Of a stretch of 56,839 bases of DNA, positions 36,415 through 46,603 are shown in pieces. Made by a program: the position numbers and the translations under genes. The notes under the pieces are model-generated. The model worked only from the letters and a program-made list of their open reading frames with translations, ran no database searches and was not told where the DNA came from. Origin of the DNA: Burkholderiales bacterium. Its GTDB lineage: Bacteria; Pseudomonadota; Gammaproteobacteria; Burkholderiales; Burkholderiaceae_C. Numbering within the stretch: position 1 is the first letter of the stretch; the number at the start of each line of letters is the position of its first letter. Location: NCBI GenBank assembly GCA_013044035.1, contig JABEVE010000106.1:1-56839 (forward strand), given 5' to 3'.

Positions 36415-37428
36415 ATGGATGCTGCTCATGCCGCCTTCGAACCCGTCTCGACGACCGTGACCGTTGGCGTCGTGATTTCCATCGTCGTGCCTTGCCATGA
36501 CGAGGTCGGCAATCTGCAAGCGCTCTACACGCGGGTGCGCGAGGTCATGGCCCAGCAAGCTGAAGCCTGGGAGATGGTCTGCGTCAACGACGGCAGCCGC
36601 GACCAGACCCTGGCCCAGCTGCTGGCGCTGCGCCGGGCCGATGAGCGCGTGGTCGTGATCGATCTGTCGCGCAATTTCGGCAAGGAAGCGGCACTGACTG
36701 CGGGACTGGAGCATGCGCGCGGCCAAGCCATCATTCCGCTGGACGCCGACCTGCAGGACCCGCCCGAGTTGATCCCGGAGTTGTTGGCGAAGTGGCGTGA
36801 GGGCTACGACGTGGTCAACGCGGTGCGCATCGCGCGCGATGGCGAGGGCTGGCTCAAGCGCATCACGTCGCACATGTTCTACCGCGTGATCAACCGCCTG
36901 AGCCACGTCGACATTCCCCCCGACACCGGCGACTTCCGCCTGATCACGCGACCGGTGCTCGAAGCCCTCATGGCCCTGCCCGAGCGCCGTCGTTTCATGA
37001 AAGGCTTGTTTGCATGGGTGGGATTTCGCACCGTCGCCATTCCCTATCGACGCAGCCCGCGGCACGCCGGGCGCAGCAAGTGGAATTACTGGAAGCTGTG
37101 GAACTTCGCGCTCGAGGGGATCACCTCGTTCAGCATCGCACCGCTGCAACTGGCTTCCTATTTGGGATTTGCAGTGTCGTTGTTCGCTTTCGCCTACGCA
37201 GCCTGGGTGGTGATGCAAACCTTGCTGCATGGAAATCCCATCAAGGGCTATCCGTCGCTGATGGTGACCTTGCTGTTTCTGGGTGGCGTCCAACTGATGG
37301 CGCTAGGGGTGATTGGCGAGTATCTCGGCCGGCTCTACGAGGAAAGCAAGCAGCGTCCCGTGTATCTGGTGCGCCGGACGTGGCCGGATCGGGATGGCGG
37401 CGAAACACCCAGCGTTTGGCCGACATGA
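36415..37428 (+). CDS. Family 2 glycosyltransferase, GtrB/DPM1-like
   Basis: A polyprenyl-phosphate sugar transferase of about 337 residues. The N-terminal GT2 domain begins VVISIVVPCHDEVGNLQAL and carries the nucleotide-sugar DxD region DADLQDPPELI. Two C-terminal membrane helices (LASYLGFAVSLFAFAYAAWVV and LMVTLLFLGGVQLMALGVIG) anchor it. The end GEYLGRLYEESKQRPVYLV is typical of GtrB-like enzymes. ATG at 36415 has GGGA 6 bases upstream; ATG at 36334 is an alternative. With the GtrA and GT39 genes next door it probably loads and transfers a sugar in the periplasm. Confidence 0.9.
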   Translation: MDAAHAAFEPVSTTVTVGVVISIVVPCHDEVGNLQALYTRVREVMAQQAEAWEMVCVNDGSRDQTLAQLLALRRADERVVVIDLSRNFGKEAALTAGLEHARGQAIIPLDADLQDPPELIPELLAKWREGYDVVNAVRIARDGEGWLKRITSHMFYRVINRLSHVDIPPDTGDFRLITRPVLEALMALPERRRFMKGLFAWVGFRTVAIPYRRSPRHAGRSKWNYWKLWNFALEGITSFSIAPLQLASYLGFAVSLFAFAYAAWVVMQTLLHGNPIKGYPSLMVTLLFLGGVQLMALGVIGEYLGRLYEESKQRPVYLVRRTWPDRDGGETPSVWPT

Positions 37429-37789
37429 AATTCACCACCATGCCGGCCAGCGAGCCCGCCGCCACGGCGAGCAGGGGTTTGAGGGCGCCGGCCGCATCCA
37501 GTGCGTGCAGCGCCAGCATGTAGGTTGCGAGGTTGACCACGCCGCCCACAGCCATGGCCGACAGATAGCGCCACCACTCACCCCAGGTCGGCGGCACATG
37601 CCTGAGCGCAAACGTGTGGCGACGGTTGATTTGCCAGGTGACGACAACCGCGCATAGAAACGATGCCAGGCGCCCGGCGCCGTAACCCCAGCCGAGATGC
37701 AGAAAAACGTACAGCAAGCCGGCATCGACGACAAAGCCAAGCCCGCCGCTGAGGGCGAATAGGATGGGCTGCCTGAATGTCGACAACAT
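37241..37789 (-). CDS. GtrA-family flippase, overlapping the GT2 gene tail to tail
   Basis: A 182-residue membrane protein; residues about 5-131 form the GtrA domain (ILFALSGGLGFVVDAGLLYV, FLCAVVVTWQINRRHTFAL, VNFMSAKRWVFRR), with four helices. GtrA proteins are thought to flip polyprenyl-linked sugars across the inner membrane. The stop is at 37241, so the last 60 or so codons lie on the opposite strand of the GT2 gene; the overlap even includes the conserved NFMSAKRWVF. The hydrophilic C-terminal 50 residues (TSGAPDTRDAACFPRRAG onward) are not conserved and likely result from reading through the antisense of the GT2 gene. Confidence 0.88.
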   Translation of the reverse strand: MLSTFRQPILFALSGGLGFVVDAGLLYVFLHLGWGYGAGRLASFLCAVVVTWQINRRHTFALRHVPPTWGEWWRYLSAMAVGGVVNLATYMLALHALDAAGALKPLLAVAAGSLAGMVVNFMSAKRWVFRRHPDPATSGAPDTRDAACFPRRAGRDTRQSPLAPSVGRHPETARSPSATDSP

Positions 37790-37808
37790 CGTTTTGAACG
37801 GGTGGGAA

Positions 37809-39230
37809 ATGAAGCTTTCGATTTCAAGAGTCAGCCGGGCTGGCTTGGTCCGCTTGCTGATCGCACTGGCCGCGCTGAGTTTCTTGTTGACCTTGCGCGC
37901 CGAGTATATGGGCGAGGAAGCGGTGTATTCACTGCTCTCGCTCGAAATGCATCACTACGGGAGCGATCTCACGCCCATCCTTTACGGTGCCGTCTATGGT
38001 CGTCCTCCGCTGTTCAATTGGCTGATCATGCCGCTGGCCGACTGGCTGGGCTGGCAACATGTGCTGCAGGCGGCGCGCATCGTCACCGCGCTGGCAACCT
38101 TGGCGACTGCGGGGCTGACGCTGTGGATCGCGCGCATGTCCGGGTTGGCGCAGCAGGCCGCCGAGCTGGCGGCGCTCGTGTTTCTGAGCATGGCCTACGC
38201 CCTCTTCTGGTACGGCTGGATCTCCTATTCCGACGCCCTGTTCGGGTTTTGCATCCTGCTGGCCATTGCCGCCGGCATCGCCGCCGTGGTCGAAAAACGC
38301 CACGCCTGGCTCCTGCTGGCCTGCCTGGCTTTGATCGCCGGGTTTCTGACCAAAGCCCTGACGATCTATGTGTTCTACGCCGCAGCCATGCTCGTGCTCG
38401 CCGTGCGGCAGAAAAGCTGGGGGTTCCTGCTCCACTGGCGCAGCCTGCTCATCCACGCGGCAGCGCTGGCGTTTCTCTGGGTCTGGTGGCGCCTGCTCAC
38501 ACCCGGCATGTCGCAGGGATCGGGCATGCTTGGCGACATCCTCAGTCGCATGCAGGAACAGCATCACCAGAATTACCTGGGCGATCAGTTGGGTTTTGTC
38601 GTCGACGGGTTCAAGATGCTGCTGCCGCTGTCGCTGGTGCTTCCGGTGCTGGCGTGGCGCGATCGGCGGCGCCAGAGGCTGGGTGGATCAACAGGGCAGC
38701 CCGCCACCTTGCCACCCATGGTGCGGACCCTGTTCTGGATCGTCGCGCTGAACTTTCTGCCTTATTTGATAGCCCCGCAAAGCAACGTGCGCTACGTCTA
38801 CCCACTGACGGGGCTGGTAGCTGTGATCTTCGCCGCCATGGCTGCGAGTCGAGACTGGGAGCGGGCCGTGATCGTCGCCGCGGCCAGCTTCATCGCCCTG
38901 AAATATGCCCTCGGCATCGGATGGCTTCCTGCCTACCAGCAGCGCGTGCACAACTTCAGGGCCGCGGCCCTGGATATCACCAAGGTGGTCGGCTCAGCCC
39001 CGCTGTATGTGGACAACACCGCGTGGCAAGGGCTCAGCGTGGCGGCCAACATCGACGTGATGCGCCTGCAGCATCCGCTGCGGTTTCCGCAGCCCGGCGA
39101 TCAGGGCTATCTGCTCGCCTACAGCAAGAAGCCTGACTGGCCGGTCGTCGTCAAGGTGTATCGCTTCGGCGATCCGTTGTATCTGTTGTGTCGCGGCTCG
39201 CAGTGCCCACAGCCTGCGGCCCATCCCTAG
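37809..39230 (+). CDS. Family 39 glycosyltransferase (ArnT-like membrane protein)
   Basis: About 473 residues with ten or more membrane segments. The first periplasmic loop EYMGEEAVYSLLSLEM has the acidic residues typical of the GT39/PMT superfamily, which uses polyprenyl-phosphate sugars as donors. YGRPPLFNWLIMPLADWLG resembles the second conserved region (RPPLF). A soluble C-terminal part follows. The ATG at 37809 is chosen, 19 bases from the divergent GtrA start. Along with GT2 and GtrA it makes a small system for decorating a lipid or glycan at the cell surface; the acceptor is unknown. Confidence 0.85.
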   Translation: MKLSISRVSRAGLVRLLIALAALSFLLTLRAEYMGEEAVYSLLSLEMHHYGSDLTPILYGAVYGRPPLFNWLIMPLADWLGWQHVLQAARIVTALATLATAGLTLWIARMSGLAQQAAELAALVFLSMAYALFWYGWISYSDALFGFCILLAIAAGIAAVVEKRHAWLLLACLALIAGFLTKALTIYVFYAAAMLVLAVRQKSWGFLLHWRSLLIHAAALAFLWVWWRLLTPGMSQGSGMLGDILSRMQEQHHQNYLGDQLGFVVDGFKMLLPLSLVLPVLAWRDRRRQRLGGSTGQPATLPPMVRTLFWIVALNFLPYLIAPQSNVRYVYPLTGLVAVIFAAMAASRDWERAVIVAAASFIALKYALGIGWLPAYQQRVHNFRAAALDITKVVGSAPLYVDNTAWQGLSVAANIDVMRLQHPLRFPQPGDQGYLLAYSKKPDWPVVVKVYRFGDPLYLLCRGSQCPQPAAHP

Positions 39231-39339
39231 TGCCGGCCCCCTCCAGAGACTCGCACGCGCCGGGGTGGCAACAGCCTGAACAGGCTCGACCCAGTCCGCA
39301 TGGCTTTTCTAAGATGCAGCCTGGCCGACCCACGACCCC

Positions 39340-40731
39340 ATGAACCGTTCATCTCCATCCCCAGCCGACCTGCCCGCACGCAGCCTGCGCGCGGTGTGGC
39401 ATCCCTGCACGCAGATGAAGCGCCACGAGGGCGCGCCGCCGCTGGAGATCGTGCGCGGTGAGGGCGTGTGGCTCATCGACGCGCAAGGCCGGCGCATTCT
39501 GGATGCGGTGAGTTCCTGGTGGGTGAACCTGTTCGGCCACAACCAGCCGCAGATCAAGGCAGCGATCACGGCGCAGATGGATCGCATCGAGCATGTCATG
39601 CTCGCCGGGCTGACGCATGCGCCCGTGGTGGAATTGTCGGAGCGTCTGCATGCGCGCACCGGCCTGGGCCATGCCCATTACGGCAGCGACGGCGCCAGCG
39701 CCACCGAAATTGCGCTGAAAATGAGCGCGCACTATTGGCGCAACCACGGCCAGCCACAGAAGAACCGGTTCATCGGCCTGGCCGGCGGCTACCACGGCGA
39801 AACCGTGGGCGCGCTGGCCGTGACCGACGTGCCGCTGTTCCGCCAGAGCTACGCGCCGCTGGTGCGCGTTGCCGCCACCGTGCCGGTGCCTGACCTGCGG
39901 CGCAAGCCTGCGCATCGGAGCGAGGCCGACTGGGTGGCGCATTGCGCAAGCGCGCTGGAGCGGCATCTGCAGCAGCATGCCTGCCGCACCGCCGCGCTCA
40001 TCGTCGAGCCGCTGGTGCAATGTGCCGCCGGTTTCGTCTTCTACCCGCCCGCCTACCTTGCCCGCGTGCGCGAGTTGTGCACCCAGTATGAGGTGCATCT
40101 GGTGGCCGATGAAATTGCCGTGGGCATGGGCCGAAGCGGCAGCTTGCTGGCCTGCGAGCAGGCCAGCGTGCGGCCCGACTTCCTCTGCCTGAGCAAGGGC
40201 CTCACCGGAGGCTATCTGCCGCTGTCGGTGGTGCTCACCACCGACATGGTGTACGCCGCGTTCTATGACGACGATGTCGCGCGCGGCTTTCTGCATTCGC
40301 ATTCCTACACCGGCAACCCCCTGGCTTGCAGCGCGGCGCTGGCGACGCTGGATCTGCTCGACGAGGCCCGCCTGGCCGCCAACCGCGACCTGGCTGCCCG
40401 GCTCGACGCCCTCTTCGCTCCGCTGCACGCGCACCCACGCCTGACGCATGCGCGCCACCTCGGCCTGATCTGGGCCTGGGACGTGGCCGATGCGCCGGCC
40501 GACTTCGCGCGCTGCTTTGCCGCCGAAGCGCTGGCGCGCGGCGCGCTGCTGCGCCCCATCGGCAGCACGCTGTACTTCATGCCGCCCTATGTCATCGACG
40601 AAGCCGCCGCCGTGCACTTGCGTGACGCTGCGCTGGGAGCGCTGGATACCGTGTTGACAGAAACGCGCACGCCAACACCCAACCACCCGCGCGACGGCGC
40701 CGCCGCCACGCCACAAGCCTCGCTGCCTTGA
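39340..40731 (+). CDS. bioA: Adenosylmethionine-8-amino-7-oxononanoate aminotransferase
   Basis: PLP enzyme of biotin synthesis that uses S-adenosylmethionine to aminate KAPA to DAPA. VWHPCTQMKRHEGAPPLEI, SSWWVNLFGHNQPQIK, GGYHGETVGALAV and the PLP lysine region LSKGLTGGYLPLSVVLTT are the family hallmarks. At 463 residues it is a little longer than E. coli BioA because of a Thr/Pro/Ala-rich tail. It starts a bioA-bioD-bioF operon. No BirA box or biotin operator was recognised upstream. Confidence 0.96.
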   Translation: MNRSSPSPADLPARSLRAVWHPCTQMKRHEGAPPLEIVRGEGVWLIDAQGRRILDAVSSWWVNLFGHNQPQIKAAITAQMDRIEHVMLAGLTHAPVVELSERLHARTGLGHAHYGSDGASATEIALKMSAHYWRNHGQPQKNRFIGLAGGYHGETVGALAVTDVPLFRQSYAPLVRVAATVPVPDLRRKPAHRSEADWVAHCASALERHLQQHACRTAALIVEPLVQCAAGFVFYPPAYLARVRELCTQYEVHLVADEIAVGMGRSGSLLACEQASVRPDFLCLSKGLTGGYLPLSVVLTTDMVYAAFYDDDVARGFLHSHSYTGNPLACSAALATLDLLDEARLAANRDLAARLDALFAPLHAHPRLTHARHLGLIWAWDVADAPADFARCFAAEALARGALLRPIGSTLYFMPPYVIDEAAAVHLRDAALGALDTVLTETRTPTPNHPRDGAAATPQASLP

Positions 40732-40818
40732 AGCGGCGGGCTTGACAACCAACACCAAGGACAGTCGTCCTCCCCGGCCCGCACGTTCCACCCCATCGCC
40801 CAACGTCAAGCAACCACG

Positions 40819-41493
40819 ATGAACGACCGCCCCGCCCCCGCCTGGTTCGTCGCCGGCACCGACACCGAAATTGGCAAGACCCTGGTGGCCTGCGCCCTGC
40901 TGCACAAGCTGCGCACCCGGTTCACGCGCGTGGTCGGTGCCAAACCGGTGGCGGCGGGCCTGGAGGCGAATGGCATCAACGCCGACGTCACCCGACTGCG
41001 CGCCGCCAGCAACCTGCAGGTGCCGGCCGAACTCGACAACCCCTACGCGCTGCGCGAGCCGGTGTCGCCACACCTGGCGGCACGCGCCGAGGGGCGCGTG
41101 ATCGACCTGCACCGTATCGCCAACGCCGTGGCGCAACTGCGCCTGCTGGCCGAAGCCGTGGTGGTCGAAGGCGTCGGCGGCCTGCTCGTGCCGCTGTCCG
41201 ACACCGCCGACGGCGGCGACCTCGCCCGCCTGCTGCGCCTGCCCGTGGTGCTGGTGGTCGGGCTCAAACTGGGCTGCCTCAACCACGCGCTGCTGACCCA
41301 GGAAGCCATCGCTTCGCGCGGGCTGCATTTCGCCGGCTGGGTCGGCAACAGCATCGATCCCGCCATGCTGCGCGCCGACGACAACCTCACCACGCTGCGC
41401 AGCCGCCTGCGCGCGCCCTGCCTGGGGGTGATTGCACACATGACCGCGCCCGATGCGGCGCAGGCGGCGCATCGGCTGGACTTGCCGACGTGA
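40819..41493 (+). CDS. bioD: Dethiobiotin synthetase
   Basis: ATP-dependent enzyme that closes the ureido ring to make dethiobiotin from DAPA. The P-loop [20 protein letters not shown] is at the N-terminus, and [17 protein letters not shown] carries the second nucleotide motif. The 224-residue length is normal. It is 87 bases downstream of bioA and is followed by bioF. Confidence 0.96.
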   Translation: MNDRPAPAWFVAGTDTEIGKTLVACALLHKLRTRFTRVVGAKPVAAGLEANGINADVTRLRAASNLQVPAELDNPYALREPVSPHLAARAEGRVIDLHRIANAVAQLRLLAEAVVVEGVGGLLVPLSDTADGGDLARLLRLPVVLVVGLKLGCLNHALLTQEAIASRGLHFAGWVGNSIDPAMLRADDNLTTLRSRLRAPCLGVIAHMTAPDAAQAAHRLDLPT

Positions 41494-41587
41494 GCGCGGC
41501 GCGCAGAGCTGTCCTGCATGCATCGCGCCCGGCCAGACGACCCGGCACGGCCCACGCGCGACCTTGCTGCGCAGCGCCGGCGCGGCC

Positions 41588-42775
41588 ATGATCTCCGCCC
41601 CCACCGCCTCCATGCCCCACGACTTCGCCACCAGACTCGCCGCCCTCGACGCCGCCCACCTGCGCCGCAAACGCCGTGTGGTGACGCACTACGACGGCGC
41701 ACATCTCACGGTGGATGGCCGCGTGATGCTGGCGTTCTGCGGCAACGATTATCTCGGCCTGGCGCAGCACCCGACGCTGATCGAGACGGCGCAATGCGCG
41801 GCGGCGCGCTGGGGCGTGGGGGCTACGGCGTCGCCGCTGGTGTGCGGCCACAGCGGCGCGCACGAGGCGCTGGAAGCTGAACTGGCGGCCTTCGTCGGAC
41901 TGCCGCGGGCGCTGTATTTCTACGCCGGCTTTCCGGCCAACGTGGGCATCGTGCCGGCGCTGGTGGAGCGTGGCGACGCGGTGTTTTCCGATGCGCTGAA
42001 CCACGCCTGCCTGATCGACGGCGCCCGGCTGTGCCGTGCCGACGTGCAGGTTTACGCCCACGCCGATGTCGATGCGCTGGGCACGTTGCTGGCGGCCAGC
42101 AGCGCGCGCCGCAAACTGGTGCTGACCGATGCCGTGTTCAGCATGGACGGGGACGTTGCCCCGCTGCGCGACATGCTGGCGCTGTGCGAGCGCCACGACG
42201 CCTTGCTGCTGATCGACGACGCCCACGGCTTCGGCGTGCTCGGCCCCGAGGGACGCGGCACGGCGGCGCAACTGGGCCTGCGCAGCGCGAACCTCGTCTA
42301 CATGGCGACGCTGGGCAAAGCCGCGGGCGTGGCGGGCGCCTTCGTCGCCGGCGATGACGCGACGGTGGAGTGGATCATGCAGCGGGCGCGCAGCTACATC
42401 TTCGCCACCGCGGCACCCGCGCTCATTGCCGAGACGCTGCGCGCCAGCCTGAAGCTGATCGCCGCCGAAGGCTGGCGGCGCGAGCGCCTGCGCACCCTGG
42501 CAGCACGGTTGCAGGCCAGTGCCGCGCAGCTGCCGCCGGGGTGGGCCTTGGGTCAGTCCGACACCGCGATCCAGCCCATCCTGATCGGCGACAACGCCGC
42601 CACGCTGCAGGCCATGGCCGCACTGTGGCGCGATGGCCTGTGGGTGCCGGCCATCCGCCCGCCCACCGTGCCGATGGGCACCGCGCGCCTGCGCATCAGC
42701 CTGTCGGCGGCACATACGGTTGAACAGGTGGAACGTCTGATCGCGGCGCTGACCGCAACCTGCGCCGCGGCCTGA
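41588..42775 (+). CDS. bioF: 8-amino-7-oxononanoate synthase
   Basis: PLP enzyme joining alanine and pimeloyl-ACP to give KAPA in biotin synthesis. [73 protein letters not shown] and the PLP lysine segment [17 protein letters not shown] identify it. About 395 residues from the ATG at 41588; ATG at 41612 is equally possible, and neither has a clear ribosome site. bioB and bioC are not in the window. Confidence 0.95.
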   Translation: MISAPTASMPHDFATRLAALDAAHLRRKRRVVTHYDGAHLTVDGRVMLAFCGNDYLGLAQHPTLIETAQCAAARWGVGATASPLVCGHSGAHEALEAELAAFVGLPRALYFYAGFPANVGIVPALVERGDAVFSDALNHACLIDGARLCRADVQVYAHADVDALGTLLAASSARRKLVLTDAVFSMDGDVAPLRDMLALCERHDALLLIDDAHGFGVLGPEGRGTAAQLGLRSANLVYMATLGKAAGVAGAFVAGDDATVEWIMQRARSYIFATAAPALIAETLRASLKLIAAEGWRRERLRTLAARLQASAAQLPPGWALGQSDTAIQPILIGDNAATLQAMAALWRDGLWVPAIRPPTVPMGTARLRISLSAAHTVEQVERLIAALTATCAAA

Positions 42776-42799
42776 TGCCGCAAGCGGCGCCGGCGCCAC

Positions 42800-43378
42800 T
42801 CAGTCGGCCGCGCCAGCGAGGGCTTTTTCAATGCGTCGATCCGGCACCAGCCACGTCAGCGCCACCGCCACATACACCACCTGCGCCAGCGCGGGCGACC
42901 ACGGCGCGAGGGCGATGCCCAGCACGTACAGCAGCGGCGAGAGTTTGCCCTTCCAGTCGCGCCCGATGGCATGCCCCAGCGTGATGGAGCCGGCGGTGAT
43001 GATGGTCCGCTGCAGCACCCAGTAGGCCAGCGCCGCCATCAACAGCACCAGACCGTAGAACGCGGTGGGCCAAGGCGCAAAGTGGTTCTCGCCCATCCAG
43101 CCGGTGGCAAAGGGAAACAGCGAAAGCCAGAACAGCAGCAGCAGATTCGCCCACAGCACCGCGCCGCTGACCTTGCCGGCGGCGTGCAGCATGTGGTGAT
43201 GGTTGTTCCAGTAGATGCCGACGTAGACGAAGCTCAGGATGTAGCTGAGGAACACCGGCAGCAGCGGCGCCAGCGCCTGCAGGCCGGAGCCGTGGGGCAC
43301 CTTCAACTCCAGCACCATGATGGTGATGATGATGGCGATGACACCGTCGCTGAAGGCTTCGAGTCGGTTCTTGCCCAT
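42800..43378 (-). CDS. TMEM175-family membrane protein
   Basis: A 192-residue protein with six hydrophobic segments. The family hallmark FSDGV is at residues 9-13 (LEAFSDGVIAIIITIMVLEL), the sequence that lines the pore in TMEM175 potassium channels. Bacterial members have been described as K+ leak channels; whether this one conducts K+ is not shown. It lies 50 bases downstream of the ABC transporter ATPase on the same strand and is convergent with bioF, so it may be the last gene of the transporter operon. Confidence 0.88.
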   Translation of the reverse strand: MGKNRLEAFSDGVIAIIITIMVLELKVPHGSGLQALAPLLPVFLSYILSFVYVGIYWNNHHHMLHAAGKVSGAVLWANLLLLFWLSLFPFATGWMGENHFAPWPTAFYGLVLLMAALAYWVLQRTIITAGSITLGHAIGRDWKGKLSPLLYVLGIALAPWSPALAQVVYVAVALTWLVPDRRIEKALAGAAD

Positions 43379-43428
43379 GCCGCGCTCCCTGTGCTTGCGT
43401 CGAGAGAATTTTCGCAGACGGTCCCGCT

Positions 43429-44502
43429 TCAGCCGCGCGACCAGACCTGCACATGCGCGGCGCGAATGTCCACCCTGAGTTCCTGGCCGAGCGCCAGCGC
43501 GTGATGATCGGCCAAACGGTAGGGCGCATGCAGCCATAGCAAGGCGTCGCCACAACGCAGCGCCGCGGTGGTGTCGGCGCCGCGCACCATGAGGTGTTCG
43601 ATGCGGCCTCGCACCGGGTTCTCGCTCGGGCGCAGCTCCCGCTGCTTGATGGGCGGCAGGCGCACGTCGTCGGCCGACACCACCCAGTCCACCACGGCGC
43701 CGGGCGCGAGGTGCGCGAGCTGCCGGGCTTGCGGAATCCGCAGGGTGAGCGCGGCTTCGCCCCAGTGCAGCAAGGTGCATGCACATTGCGGCTCGTGCCT
43801 GAGCACGGTGGCGCTGAAGCGGTTGCGGTACCCCAACAGCGCCGCGGCCTGAATGCTCGCGGGATGGGCGAAGACGTCGCGCGGCGTTCCCTGCTGCACC
43901 ACCCTGCGCCCGGCCAGCAGCACCATCCAGTCGGCCATGGCGGCAAGATGGGCGTCGTGCGTGGCGGCCAGCGCGGGGATGGACAGGCGATGCATGCGCG
44001 ACACCAGCTCGGCCATGACGTCGTCGCGCGTGCTGGCGTCGAGGGCGGAGGTGGGTTCGTCGAGCAGCAGAATTTGCGGCTTGCGCGCCAGCGCCCGCGC
44101 CAGGGCCACGCGCTGCTGCTGGCCGCCGGAGAGTTGATCCGGGCGCGTGTCGGCCTGCGCGGCCAGGCCCACGGCAGCCAGCAAGTCGCACGCCGCCTGG
44201 CGCTGCGCGGGAAGGCGGCCGCCCAGCGCGTAGGCCACGTTCTCCCAGGCGCGCAAATGCGGGAACAAGGCATGGCCTTGCGGCAGATAACCCACGGCGC
44301 GGCGCTGCGGTGGCAAGCCGTCGAATGGCGTGGTGCGGCCCGGCACCAGCCCGGCAATGGCCTTGAGCACGGTGCTCTTGCCCTCGCCGCTGGCGCCCAG
44401 CAGCACGGTGAAGCCGCGCACCATGAAGTCGGCGTCGAGCGCGATGGGCTGACGGACCTGAACACGGATCGGCATCGAACCCTGGTCCGACTTCAGCGGC
44501 AT
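43429..44502 (-). CDS. ABC transporter ATPase, molybdate/tungstate type
   Basis: A 357-residue cytoplasmic ATPase subunit. Walker A is [18 protein letters not shown], the signature is [15 protein letters not shown], and Walker B is [12 protein letters not shown]. The C-terminal 120 residues look like a TOBE domain ([27 protein letters not shown]), as in ModC and sulfate transporter ATPases. The ATG at 44502 is used; ATG at 44475 is an alternative. It is 16 bases downstream of the permease gene. Molybdate or tungstate as substrate is inferred from the ModE-like regulator and operator upstream. Confidence 0.9.
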   Translation of the reverse strand: MPLKSDQGSMPIRVQVRQPIALDADFMVRGFTVLLGASGEGKSTVLKAIAGLVPGRTTPFDGLPPQRRAVGYLPQGHALFPHLRAWENVAYALGGRLPAQRQAACDLLAAVGLAAQADTRPDQLSGGQQQRVALARALARKPQILLLDEPTSALDASTRDDVMAELVSRMHRLSIPALAATHDAHLAAMADWMVLLAGRRVVQQGTPRDVFAHPASIQAAALLGYRNRFSATVLRHEPQCACTLLHWGEAALTLRIPQARQLAHLAPGAVVDWVVSADDVRLPPIKQRELRPSENPVRGRIEHLMVRGADTTAALRCGDALLWLHAPYRLADHHALALGQELRVDIRAAHVQVWSRG

Positions 44503-44518
44503 GGGCACGCTGTCATCC

Positions 44519-45364
44519 TCACCTGCGCGCATACGCCCGACGCGACAGCGCCCCAAGCAAAAGCGGCAGCGGCAGGCCGATGAGGAAGAACAGCCACAGC
44601 AGCGGATACACGGCGGACAAGCCCGTGTCCTGCAGGTTCACCCACAGCTTCACCGGAATGCCTTGCGGGTAATAGGCGACGATCAGCACGATGCCGAATT
44701 CGCCCAAGGCCCGCACCCAGGCCAGCGCCACGCCGGCGCCCAGCCCCAGGCCCGCGAGCGGCACGGTGATGCGCCAGAATGTGCGCCAGGGTGATTGCCC
44801 GAGGGTGAGCGAGATTTGTTCCAGTTCGCGCGGCACACCCTCGAAAGCCGACCGTGCGGCGACGATGAAATAGGGCGCACTGCCGTACACCTGCGCCAGC
44901 AGGAAGGCTTGCGGCGTGTTGGTCAGGTTCAAGCCCAGGCGGCCCAGCGGCTGGCCCATCCAGCTGTACGGTCCATAGCTCATCGACAGCAACAGGCCCA
45001 TGGCCAGCGGCGGCGTGAGCAGGGGCAGCAGCACCAGCCATTCCATCGCCCACTTGCCACGAAACTCGTGCCTTGCCAGCCACCAGGCCACCGGTGTGCC
45101 GAAGATGACGACGATACCCAGCGCAACCAGGGTGTAGGCCACCGACACCCCGAGCGCGCCGAGGTCGCCCTGCTGCAGGTGCAGGGCACTCCACGGCGTG
45201 CTGATGAACAGGCCGACGAACGGCAGGCTGAGGAAGACCAGCCCGGCCAGGCCGAACACCGCCACCACCCAGGCACGCTGCGCCGGCGCCTGGGGAGGCT
45301 GATGGGGCGGCAGGCGCGTTGGCATGTGGGCCGTGGCGGCGTCATCCAGCGGAGTGATCGGCAT
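44519..45364 (-). CDS. ABC transporter permease, molybdate/tungstate type
   Basis: A 281-residue inner-membrane permease with six hydrophobic segments and the ABC permease loop [24 protein letters not shown] (the EAA motif). [22 protein letters not shown] is typical of the ModB/WtpB/CysTW group. The ATG at 45364 is used; ATG at 45325 also works. The gene sits between the binding-protein gene and the ATPase gene of a complete importer. Confidence 0.9.
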   Translation of the reverse strand: MPITPLDDAATAHMPTRLPPHQPPQAPAQRAWVVAVFGLAGLVFLSLPFVGLFISTPWSALHLQQGDLGALGVSVAYTLVALGIVVIFGTPVAWWLARHEFRGKWAMEWLVLLPLLTPPLAMGLLLSMSYGPYSWMGQPLGRLGLNLTNTPQAFLLAQVYGSAPYFIVAARSAFEGVPRELEQISLTLGQSPWRTFWRITVPLAGLGLGAGVALAWVRALGEFGIVLIVAYYPQGIPVKLWVNLQDTGLSAVYPLLWLFFLIGLPLPLLLGALSRRAYARR

Positions 45365-45422
45365 GGTGCAAACGAAGCAACTGCCGACAGCGGCAGCGTG
45401 GGCGCCATTGTCGCCCGCCGCC

Positions 45423-46358
45423 TTACCGCAGGTCGCCACCCTTGGGTGGGCTGTAGCCGTAGTCCCTGAACATCGTCTGACCTGCGGCGCTGGTCATGAG
45501 CTTGATCAAGGCCCTGCCCGCCTGCGGGTTGGGCGCGTTGTTCAGCACCGCGGCGTAAAACACCAGTGGCTGGGTGGACAGACGATCGGTCTTGCCGTTG
45601 GGAAGTTCGATGTTGAAATGGGCCTTGCCGTACCAGTCCCGGATCATGCCGGGGTCGCTGAGGTTGATCTGCTCCGGCAGCTTCACATACGGCAGCTTGT
45701 GCGAGATGACGGCACTGAGGTAGCCCGACGTGGCGTCGAGCTGGCCCGATTCCAGGCGCGACAGCAACGAAGGTTCCGTGAAAATTTGTTGCTGGTTCTG
45801 GATCTTTCCCAGGATTTTTACGGCCAGCCCCGGCTGCTTGTAGAACCGCTCGGCCAGCAGCATGGTGAACACGATGTTGCGGCCTTGGGGGTCGGTGACA
45901 GGGTCGGTGCGGCCGAAACGCAGGCCCGCTTGTTGCAGCACCGCATACCACGGAGTCTTGCCTGCGGCCGCGGCTTCGAAGTCTTGGGCGTACTTGCTCT
46001 TGGGGCTGTAGGCAATCACCATCTGGGTGCTGGCCACGGGCACGGCCGTGTCGATCAGCCCCGCTTTCCGCAACACATCGATGGGACCCGGCGTGATCGA
46101 GACGAATACATCGGGACGGATCTGTCTGGCCGCGATGAGATGCGCCAGGCCGAAAGCACCCGCGCCCTGGCCCTGGTACTGCACATGCGCCTGCCTGGCG
46201 ATGGCCGGGCCCAGCGCCTTGTCCATCAAGGCCCCCATGGAGCCGGCATAGGCCACGGCCAGAACGGGCTCGGCCGCCCGCGCGGCGGGCATGGTCATGG
46301 GCAGCGCCGCAGCCAGGGCGATGGCAAGACTCAGTGTTGTCAAGGTGCGTCGACGCAT
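45423..46358 (-). CDS. ABC transporter substrate-binding protein, molybdate/tungstate type
   Basis: A 311-residue exported binding protein. A signal peptide spans about residues 1-29 (LTTLSLAIALAAALPM, likely cut after ARA). LAVAYAGSMGALMDKALGPA and PDVFVSITPGPIDVLRKAG match the WtpA/ModA type of oxyanion-binding proteins. The ATG at 46358 is the first codon that gives a normal signal peptide. A degenerate ModE-like site lies 94 bases upstream. The oxyanion (molybdate, tungstate or another) cannot be told apart by sequence here. Confidence 0.85.
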   Translation of the reverse strand: MRRRTLTTLSLAIALAAALPMTMPAARAAEPVLAVAYAGSMGALMDKALGPAIARQAHVQYQGQGAGAFGLAHLIAARQIRPDVFVSITPGPIDVLRKAGLIDTAVPVASTQMVIAYSPKSKYAQDFEAAAAGKTPWYAVLQQAGLRFGRTDPVTDPQGRNIVFTMLLAERFYKQPGLAVKILGKIQNQQQIFTEPSLLSRLESGQLDATSGYLSAVISHKLPYVKLPEQINLSDPGMIRDWYGKAHFNIELPNGKTDRLSTQPLVFYAAVLNNAPNPQAGRALIKLMTSAAGQTMFRDYGYSPPKGGDLR

Positions 46359-46451
46359 CGTCTGCTCCGTCGGTTTCAGCGAGGGGAAGACCCGGAAAGA
46401 CAAACTCAACACGGAAAAAATCGCATCGGCGGGCGGCCCTAGCTTGCCAGG

Positions 46452-46475
46452 CAAAATATGCACGGGAATATATCG
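46452..46475 (-). promoter_or_regulatory. Degenerate ModE-like operator upstream of the binding-protein gene
   Basis: CAAAATA-N10-TATATCG on the + strand; read on the coding strand it is CGATATA-N10-TATTTTG. It keeps the 7-10-7 spacing of a ModE box, with one arm near perfect and the other 5 of 7 matching. It lies 94 bases upstream of the binding-protein start. Confidence 0.4.
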
Positions 46476-46603
46476 AAAGCCGAACCGGCACATGGTGCAA
46501 GATGTAACGGGTGGCGCTCGCGCAGCCCTCGGCCTGGCCGCGCGGATGGCCTGCACCACCCGGCGCTGCGTCGGTGTCGGCACGATGCGCCGGCAGGAGC
46601 GAT

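Noticed and set aside
39349-41670. A 773-codon minus-strand frame opposite bioA-bioD
   Set aside because: bioA and bioD on the + strand are certain; the minus frame has no domains.
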